Below are positions 56,224 through 64,000 of a stretch of DNA of 64,000 nucleotides, piece by piece. Position numbers and translations under genes: made by a program. Below the pieces are notes generated by a model. That model was not told the origin of the DNA, did no database searches, and worked only from the letters and a program-made list of their open reading frames with translations. The first letter of the stretch is position 1; every line of letters starts with the position of its first letter. Source of the stretch: Cinnamomum chago (lineage: Eukaryota; Streptophyta; Magnoliopsida; Laurales; Lauraceae). The DNA lies in NCBI GenBank assembly GCA_038049695.1, contig CP142460.1:37877501-37941500 (forward strand). Reading direction: 5' to 3'.

Positions 56224-58117
56224 TGTTAGGTATTTTGTTTTTGCAATTTGGTGGATGCATTTGCATATTGGCATCATTTGAATTCACACACATGCATTGA
56301 TTTAAAATATCTTGAAATCTAGTTTTATACATGCATTGGTTTTTAGATTTGGAAAAGTTTGTGTTTTATGCATGGTTTGGTTCTAAACTTGGATGCATTG
56401 GTTTTAGAACCCAAAACTCTTTTGAAAACCTAATTCCTTGTGCATTATATTTGGAAAATCATCTTGTGTATTTAGGTTTGAGTCTTGCATACATTCTTCA
56501 CAAAAAGAATCATTTTGTATGCAATTTGATTTGAAAAGAGTTTTTACTAATCAAGCTTGCCTTTGGTTTTAAACCTTTGAATCATTTTAGGCTTTGTGTG
56601 TTTCATGTTTTTAAATGTTTTAAAACATGTTTTTAAGCTTGGTTTAGTGACCCACAAAATTCCACAAAGAAAATCTTCAAAATGCAAAAGTTGGAATTTT
56701 TGGGGGTGTCCCGGCAGTGTCGCCGGTCGACCGAGACCCGGGTCTCGGTCGACCGAGAACACTGCAGGGCAAATGGACTGTTTTTTGAACTGAAGCCCCA
56801 ACGGTCAGAAATATGACCGTTGTGCTTTCTCGGTCGACCGAGACCTCTTTGCCGATCGACCGAGAACTAGCCGTTGGCAACTTTTTGGCTATAAAGTCCA
56901 TTCATTTCCAACCTTTTTCAAGGCTTGAAACTTGAACCTTTGAGAGCATTTTGGAGCCATTGAAAGGGGATGAAGTTGGAAAGGCTAGGAGGCAATTAGG
57001 AGAGCTAAAGCTTGGATTATTAAGTTAAACCACCAAGTAAGCTCTACCTTTATTAATCATAGTTATGTGCTTTGTTTAAACTATTGGTATATGATATTTA
57101 GCATAATAACTATGATGTGTTGAATCCATTCTTCTTCTAATCTTTGGTCTAATTAAGATTGGATTCTTCACCTTTGTTTTCAATCCAAGTTGTTAACTTT
57201 ATTAATCATGCTTAGACAAAATCTTTGTTTTTCTTTCATAGCATGAGTCTTTTACTTGGTTGAAACATTGTTTGTTGTTTTCATTCATTTAAGCATTAGT
57301 TAAATTAATTTGGTTTTGAAAACAACATGCACATGCATCACATGTTCTAAATTAGTCATTTTCATACAACTTGTTAGTCCTTGATTTTCATGTCATAAAC
57401 AAGTTGAATTTCTACATGTGATTTGCATAAGACTTCAATCAAATCTTTTATGAGCTTTAAACTTTGAATTGCTTTAAGCAATATATTGAGTGAGCCTTCT
57501 TTTTAAAATTGATTGGAGTCATCACACACACACATCATAATCATACACTTTTGCATACATAGAGTGTTTGTGTGAGTTTGTATTAAACTTTCATATCCGC
57601 CTATTTAAGAGGCAATTTCATTGAGCTAAAATTGTAATCTCTTAGAGTGTTGAGTAAACACTTTCTTTGAGAAATCTTGAAGTGTGTAAGGTTATTGCTT
57701 AGCCTAAGAAAAGCATTTTGTAAAGGTTATTGCTTAGCCTCTAAAAGCACATTGATAGGTTATTGCTTAGCCTTGAAAAGCATCTTGTAAAGGTTGTTGT
57801 TGAGCCTTAGAAAAACAACATTGTAAGGGTTATTGCTTAGCCTTTGAAAAAGCATACATAGTGGAAATCCGGTGGGGTGATTGGATTCACAAGCCGGTAG
57901 TGGATGTAGGCATTGAGGCCGAACCACTATAAACATTGGTGTTGTGGTGCATGCTATGTGGTGATTGTTTTTGTTTAGCTTCCGCATTTTATTTGATTAA
58001 TCATCACATGTGACTAGTTTGTGTTAAGATTTAAAATTGGCCATAATTAGTCACAATTGTAGCACACCCTATTCACCCCCCCCCCCCTCTAGGGTTAGGA
58101 TCCATAGCGGACTTTCA
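56224..58117 (+). repeat. 3' LTR of the gag-only element
   Basis: It is 1894 bp and nearly identical to the 5' LTR; the C run is 12 rather than 15. It has palindromes and TATA at 56724-56896, and the minisatellite at about 57685-57860. Confidence 0.9.
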
Positions 58118-58122
58118 GCTGG

Positions 58123-59243
58123 TACATTGGATGTATTGAAGGACCATGAGGATCACCTTATATACACTGTCTTCACATTAAGGTTTGCTCTCATAATTCC
58201 ATAGCAATAGGCTCATAATCCTGAGACATTAATGAACTCAAGTTTCTATCTATACATTTGCTTTGAGTCACCAATGAGTGAGGCCAATTGTAGGTCAACA
58301 CCTCGGTGATTTGGGTACGTGGTAGTAGAGCTGTGAGAACATTCAATGGTCAAGATGGAATCTATCTTTAATATCCCCTTGTGCTAATTAATGGATCTAT
58401 CATTGGTAAGTGCGCACCCATTCCGATTAAGAGTTAAATGGATCGGTACCAAATGATCATTATAATTAATTGGGGCTCAAGGATAATAAGATATGGATCT
58501 AATTTTGGTGGATAGGTCCAATTGATCCATGGATATAGATGGAGGGGCATACTTGTGGTAATGTGGAAGTTTAGGGTCTTCATTGTAATATATTCCTAAG
58601 ACTGGAGTGCAATTGCATTTATATAGTGGAGTTATTTACAATTAACTGTGGGCCTGGATTGCACATGAGATGTGGGGTCGCGTGTCCTAGTTGGAGCCAT
58701 CTTTCTAAGGAATCCCTAGTGGTCCCCACGCTAGCCCAAGTTATTAGAAAGATACTAATTCTACTTGAACTCTAAAAGGAAGGTTACTATTTCTATTTGA
58801 AGTCAGACTTCTAATAGTGGTAATGATAAGATACAAATTATTAATGGAAGTAGGACTTCTATTTTAATTAGAAAGGAGAAAGCTACTAATAGTAGTGGAA
58901 GTGAGACTTCTATGGCAACTAGCAAGGGAGAAGTTTACTATTTTGTAATGGGAGTTAAACTTCTATTTCAAATAGGAATAGAGGTGGAATGGAGGGCTAT
59001 AAAAGGAGGAACAAACTCCTCTTGGACGTCCATATTACATACAGCCATTCCAGCCCCTTTGTGCAAGAGTTGCATAAGTTCTCTTCCTCTCTAAGTTTTC
59101 TTCTCTTTCTCCTTTAGTTCCTTAGAGTTACTAGTTAGGTTTTCTCTTGAAGGTTCCACCATCTTCTTGAGAAAAGAGATCTAATACGGGCCATAGCGTG
59201 GAAGATCAAAAGGAGTTGGAGATTCTGAATTGGATAGTAAAGG
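58123..59243 (+). repeat. second plus-strand Ty1/copia LTR, part 2
   Basis: It continues the LTR interrupted at 50436. A TATA box (TATAAAA) lies at 58999-59005, in the position matching 47558. It ends with AAAGG (59239-59243), the left target duplication of the next insert. Confidence 0.85.
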
Positions 59244-62200
59244 TGTTAGACCCCGACCCAGACCATTTCGATTAGTGTACGATTAGTGTGTGTTTAGTCC
59301 TAAGTGTGTTTAGTTGTCGTTGGGTTAGAAATAATTAGTTTTAATTTTGGACATAGCTTTGGGAATTTTGAGAACGTTTAGTACTAGTCAGACACACTCA
59401 AGAAGGCCTGAGTGCACGTGTAAGCTTGGGAGGATCGTATCGGTTTCCGTGTATTTGTGATTTTGATTTCATTTGATCGATCTTACTATGTGGTACAACT
59501 TCCGTCTTCAACCCATTCATGTTTGAAGCCCAAAACCCAAGTTTTGACCCAAAGAGGGTAAAATTGTCTTTTATACACAAATCTGGACACAATTTTCGAG
59601 ATCTCAAAACTATATAAAAAATGTACTTTTTGGAAACTAGATATTTCGAGGATCATTTTATCCTTCTTCGTCGAGTTCATTCGAGGCCTGCAAGATCATG
59701 TTTTTGTCAATACAATGTTCAAGTTCATTGGGTCCCACTTGCAAGTGCTTTTAAGTCAACTCTCTTTTCTTTCCCCTCCTTTCACTCTCAACCCAGACCC
59801 TAGAGCAACCAAGAGGAGAAACCTTTTCCCTCCATTTTTATTCCTCTTGAATGATCAAGCTAAAAGCCTCCAAATAGAATTCTAAGGCCATCATCTTCTT
59901 CCTCTCACCCAAAGCTTTCCATTGATGCAAATTTCTTGAAGTTTCTTGTTGGGCAAGAGCTTCATTTGTCTTCATTTCTCTTGGTTGACCTTTTCTAGGT
60001 AAGAGCTTCAACCCATACCTTTCATGAAGTCTTTTTAGTTCCTTAAAATCTTGTTTTTCATGTTTACAAACCCTTTTGGTAAAATGGGTTTCTTGTTTTC
60101 AAGATTGAGTGAGTTTTTGTGTGGTTTTCTTGGGTTTTGTAGGTCTTTGGATTAGCTTGAATGAAGTGCTTGGAGAAGTGTGTGACATCTTGGACTAAGG
60201 CAAGTAACCAATCTAGGTTGGATGTTAGCATGTGTGCATTTCATTTGTTTTCCTTACACTCTCCTCATTCATTGAAAATTTTGGGGGATTTTGTTTTGAT
60301 TGGAAAATGGGAATAGAATGTCTCAAATTGTGTTTTGAAATGTGTGTTTTACCCTTGGAGAGCATGGAGGCCCAGGGAGTGCAGGTGGAATGAGAAACAA
60401 GAAGAAAGGAAGAAGAAAATGTGAAAAATCTGAACTCAGCTGCGTTTCCAGTGCAGTAGCGGTCAGCCACTGGTCAGCTGACGGCTAGCCGAAATCCCCA
60501 TTTCGGTTAACCGCGAGCTGACCGAGCTCGGTAGTTCCCATTCCAGAAGATGGCTTTTCGACAATGGGTTTCGGTCAGCTTGACGGTTAGCTAGCGGTTA
60601 GCCGCCATCCCCCATTTCGGCTAACCGCTGGCCAACCGAACATTTTTGGCTCCTTTTCCCGAGAGCTAAGTTCCAGATCGGGGTCCCAGCGGTCAGCCCT
60701 ACGGTCAGCTTACGGCTAGCCGCCGGGTTGTATTTCGGCTAACCGTAAGCCAACCAAAGTCGGTTCGGTTTCCTTTCCAGAGAGCTGCGTTTGGACCTGG
60801 ATTTCCAGCGGTCAGCCTGTCGGTCAGCTGGTGGCTAGCCGCCAAATCCTAGTTCGGCTAGCCGACACCTGACTGCGAGTTGACCGAAATTGACAAATTG
60901 CCTGTTTTAAATAGTATTTGCAAGAATGAAAACTAGAACATGTTAAGTGACCTTTAGCCTGATATTGTGCACTCGAAACCCGTAATGTCTTTGAACTTCC
61001 AGGGCACCAATTCTATTTTAAATTCCAACATTTGGGCTTCAGTTACACAAAGACCATCCAAAGGTCCCTGCATGTGCTTGATAGGCTTTGTGTTCATACT
61101 TTGGTTTTGATACAATGAATATCATTGTGTACTCGTTTTGAAGTTTAAGTACAAGCTCATTTTGAAGATGTGTTTCAAGAAAAGGGGTCACTTCCTAAGC
61201 GTGTTATGCATATTAATTATGCCTTTTGCTAGTCGTGTTCGTCGTGTTTTGATAAGTGACTTTCCCCTTTTTATCTCGACATGTTTTGATAGTGTTTCGC
61301 GTGTTTTGTGCATTCATGAATTTAGTGAACACCACTGAGCTTGGACTGCCCTTTCAGTTTGATCCACTGTCTGGGGGTCCTTAAACATGTGGACTGTCTG
61401 CAGACTGGTCGTGTATTTATTACACATCGTGCGTGTCCGGTTCCGCGGCCGGAAATCCCCGTATATGTGGGAATCGTGTCGTGATTATATTATGTATATC
61501 GTGCTTGTCGTGCGTGCTTGTTCTTTTCATTATATATGATAGAGAAAGGATGGGCTCTTTGTGGATTGTAACTATTCATGATAATATATGTATCCATGTT
61601 AATTTGTTTTAGTATCTCAGCTTTGTTATGTATTCTTGAAAATGTACCTCAGTCAATTGAGTATTTCAAATCAGGGATTCGTGTTTATGATTTTCTTAAA
61701 ATGTTTATGGTTCCATGCTTGTACCTAAATTGATTACCTGCCAAACCGTTGTGTTTGACCTTGTTCGTTGGTGCCCAGGTGCAGGTGACGTTGCCTTTGA
61801 GGAGAAGCGTCCGGAGGAGGCTCTTGAGCCACCCCCAGTTAGAGAGTGGCAGCCCGATGATGTCAACTAGACGTCGGGCGGGTTCTTGAGTTTCGCCATT
61901 TTTGTCATGGGGTTCTTTTATTATTTTGAGGATTGTATTGGCCTCTGTTGGCCACTTATGGGATGTAACTAAACTTAACTTACTTTTGTGTAGCCTCATA
62001 ACTTGAACTATGATGGGAATGCCATGTTACCTCCTTTCTTTTGATACTATGTCTTGATATTATTTGTCATAGCACTTAAAAATTTATTTGTGCTCGTCTT
62101 GATGTGATTTGCTACACGCTTCCGCAAACTTGATCATGTGAGACAGATTCCGCGTGTTTCAGGAATCCTCACTGCGGGAACTTGTGGGAAAAGATAATCA

Positions 62201-62249
62201 TCATCAATCAACTCGTCGCGAGCCCGAGGTCCGTTCCGGGGACGCGACA
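59244..62249 (+). mobile_element. chromovirus solo LTR (3.0 kb) with target duplication AAAGG
   Basis: It is TGTTAGACCCCGACCC...GACGCGACA, flanked by AAAGG at 59239-59243 and 62250-62254. Removal restores the LTR sequence seen near 47790. It is related to the solo LTR at 42251-45265 and has a palindrome-rich tandem array at 60460-60895. It has no internal region and no supported gene. Confidence 0.9.
60460..60895. repeat. four tandem units rich in CAGCTG/GCTAGC palindromes
   Basis: Units begin with CGGTCAG at 60460, 60572, 60690 and 60809 (periods 112, 118, 119). Each has a CGGTCAGC block, a CGG(C/T)TAGCCG block and a TTTCGGCTAACCG block in dyad order, then a spacer ending GCGTTTCCAG-like. 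The array begins about 1.2 kb from the LTR start, the same place as the CTCGAG array of the LTR at 62624. Confidence 0.75.
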
Positions 62250-62254
62250 AAAGG

Positions 62255-62526
62255 TGTTCATCATCAAAGGAAAGAACTCAAATTCTCCATTAGAGCACTA
62301 CAAAGCTCCAAAGGTATATCTACATCCTTGTATGATATGGATTTCGTGGTTGCATGTTTAGGTGCTATTTTCTATCTTCTAGATAGGATATATTGTTGTA
62401 CATGGTTTATGAGTTTGAGGGATTGCATCCTGGATTGGGTTTGTTACCTTCTAGATAATTGATCTCTGCATCAAGTGGGTCAAAAGTTTTTGAAATCTGT
62501 CTACAAGGCCCACCTCGTTCCCAACA
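62255..62526 (+). repeat. second plus-strand Ty1/copia LTR, part 3
   Basis: This final part runs from GTTCATCATC (after the duplication) to CCCAACA at 62526. Confidence 0.85.
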
Positions 62527-62528
62527 AT

Positions 62529-62623
62529 TGGTATCAGAGTCATACCTCATCTCTAATCATGTTAGATCAGCAAGCTTGCTCCAATCTTTGCGTGAGATGC
62601 GAAGAAGATGAAGCAGGGCTATG
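62529..62623 (+). other. Ty1/copia primer-binding site and start of leader
   Basis: TGGTATCAGAG at 62529-62539 follows the LTR end. The leader then matches 48087-48168 up to GGGCTATG, where the next chromovirus LTR is inserted. Confidence 0.85.
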
Positions 62624-64000
62624 TGTTAAACCTCGACCCAGACCAATTCGATTAGTGTGCGATTAGTGTGTGTTTAGTCCTAAGTGAGTTTAGTGGTTGT
62701 TGGGTTAGAAATGATTAGTTTAGTCTTGGACATAGCTTTGGGAAATTTGAGAACGTTTAGTATTAATTAGACACACTCAGGAAGGCCTGAGTGCACGTGT
62801 AAGCTTGGGAAGATCGTATCGGTTTTCGTGTGAGTGTGATTTTTATTTCATTTGAATGATCTTTTTATGTGTTACAACTTTCGTTTTAAGCCCATTCGTG
62901 TTCGAAGCCCAAAAACCCATGTTTTGGCCCAAAGAGGGTAAAATTGCCTTTTATGCACAAATCTGGACACAATTTTCGAGATCTCAAAACCATATCAAAA
63001 ATATACTTTTTGGAAACTAGATATTTCGACGATCATTTTATCCTTCTTTGTCGAAGTCATCCGAGGCCCGCAAGATCGTGTTTGAGTCACTTCAAGATTC
63101 AAGTCAATGGGACCCATTTCCATAGCTTAAGTCCCTTCTCCCTCTCATTTCATTCATTCCCCCATTCTCTGTAATTTTTCTGAAGTTAGGGAAAGGAAAC
63201 CCTTTCTCTCTTCTTCTCCATTCCCTTGCATGCTTTGGTTAGAGAACTCCAAATAGAATTCCAAGCTCTTCACCTTCTTCCTTCCCTTGCAAGCTCTCTA
63301 TCCATACAAGTTCTTGGAGCTTCTTTTGGGACAAGCTCTACATTTCCTCTCTTCTTTCTTGTTTGGCCATTGTTAGGTAAGAGCTTCAATCCTTGTATTT
63401 CATGAAGTCTTTTGGTTCCTTGAAGAGCATGTTTTCCATGTTTGCAAACCCTTTGGTAAAATGGTTCCTTGTTTTCAAGATTTAGTGATTTGTGTGGTTT
63501 TTCTCTTGGGTTCTTGTAGTGTGGGATTTAGCTTGAGGAAGTGCTTGAAGAAGAGTATTGTTAGCTTTGGTCAAGGCAAGTGATCTCTATAGGAATGATG
63601 CATGTGTATTTGGATTTCATTGTATTTTAGAAATTGTGCATTTATCTTGTTTATAAGCTCCATGGTTATGTTTTCTTTTGATTTGGATGTGAAATGGTGA
63701 TAAATGAACCCTTGGTGAGCATGAAGGCTCAAGGGATGATATGTGGTTGATGGATGAGAAGAAGGAGAAGAATGTAGTGAAAGATGTGCAAAGGAAAGGA
63801 GATTTCTGCACTCAGCGAGCTCAGGCAGCAGCCTGTTCGCTCGAGCGACCCCTGGGTCCGCTCGAGCGAACAAGCCACTGTCTGCTATGGAACGAGGCAG
63901 AGAGTCGTTCGTTCGAACGCATTTTATTGTCCGCTCGAGCCAACATTCGCTCGAGCGAACTGTCTACGCCTTGTAAGGTCCGCTCGAGCGAACTGTCTCG
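62624..64000 (+). mobile_element. chromovirus LTR, start only (runs off window)
   Basis: It starts TGTTAAACCTCGACCCAG and follows the LTR at 59244 closely for about 1.15 kb. It is inserted in the Ty1/copia leader after CTATG, the likely target duplication. Whether it is a solo LTR or belongs to a full element lies outside the window. CTCGAG-type palindromes occupy 63836 to the end. Confidence 0.82.
63836..63990. promoter_or_regulatory. palindrome array, GCTCGAGCGA type
   Basis: CTCGAG-like cores start at 63840, 63861, 63912 (TTCGAA), 63934, 63950 and 63983. The first two are 21 bp apart and the next two 22 bp. It resembles the array at 6315-6590 but not the CAGCTG array in the otherwise closer LTR at 59244. 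Confidence 0.6.

Larger units (their letters stand above)
50437..58117 (+). mobile_element. complete gag-only LTR retrotransposon (TR-GAG, Sirevirus-like)
   Basis: It is 7681 bp, with LTRs at 50437-52333 and 56224-58117, a primer-binding site, an intact 464-residue Gag-like ORF, a non-coding internal region, multiplied polypurine motifs and a terminal polypurine tract. GCTGG flanks both ends (50432-50436 and 58118-58122). Comparison with 46660-46700 shows the uninterrupted target. The LTRs differ by about three substitutions seen by eye plus a C-run length change, so the insertion is young. It lacks protease, integrase and RT and is non-autonomous. Confidence 0.9.

Noticed and set aside
62475..62666. 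Short open frames across LTR and leader junctions (also 55813-56229, 6546-6920, 34070-34594 and similar)
   Set aside because: They overlap LTRs, leaders or the opposite strand of pol, carry no domain, and are not kept in the other copies.

Overview
This 64 kb window is plant nuclear repeat DNA. It is made almost entirely of LTR retrotransposons inserted into one another, plus one end of a CACTA DNA transposon. I see no host protein gene, rRNA, tRNA or CRISPR array. An angiosperm is indicated by the lineages present: a Tekay/Del-type chromovirus with an integrase C-terminal chromodomain, Tork-like Ty1/copia elements, and gag-only elements with Sirevirus hallmarks. The species cannot be named from the sequence alone.

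Layout, left to right. (1) 1-7935: minus-strand Ty3/gypsy chromovirus, cut by the window edge, with a 3.1 kb LTR at 4826-7935. (2) 7936-8272: terminal part of a CACTA transposon, apparently split by the chromovirus. (3) 8273-10002: truncated Sirevirus-like LTR on the plus strand. (4) 10003-10857: unassigned sequence with GC-rich degenerate repeats. (5) 10858-30949: an old minus-strand gag-only (TR-GAG type) element. Its interior is interrupted at 13723-27064 by a young tandem array of the same superfamily (LTR-gag-LTR-gag-LTR, 5806 bp period, flanked by the 5-bp duplication TGATG). (6) 30950-34911: decayed plus-strand Ty1/copia. (7) 34912-35118: Sirevirus-like LTR fragment. (8) 35119-46125: minus-strand Ty1/copia whose leader carries a 3.0 kb chromovirus solo LTR (42251-45265, duplication TGTTT). 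(9) 46126-62623: plus-strand Ty1/copia pieces (pol tail, complete LTR, leader, gag fragment, second LTR). The second LTR is broken by a complete young gag-only element (50437-58117, duplication GCTGG) and by another chromovirus solo LTR (59244-62249, duplication AAAGG). (10) 62624-64000: a further chromovirus LTR running off the window.

How the parts relate. The gag-only elements keep LTRs, a primer-binding site for initiator tRNA-Met, polypurine tracts and an intact Gag-like coiled-coil/zinc-knuckle ORF, but no protease, integrase or reverse transcriptase. They would need an autonomous partner, which is not in the window. The Ty1/copia copies are all broken. The chromovirus has a long open pol but two nonsense codons upstream of it.

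The most striking signal is a class of GC-rich palindromes in three unrelated retrotransposon lineages. Cores include GTCGAC, GTTAAC, CTCGAG and CAGCTG/GCTAGC. They often come in pairs spaced about 20-22 bp, close to two helical turns. In the gag-only LTRs they lie just upstream of a TATA box. Elements with otherwise similar LTRs carry different palindrome cassettes at the same place, which suggests modular exchange of a regulatory array.
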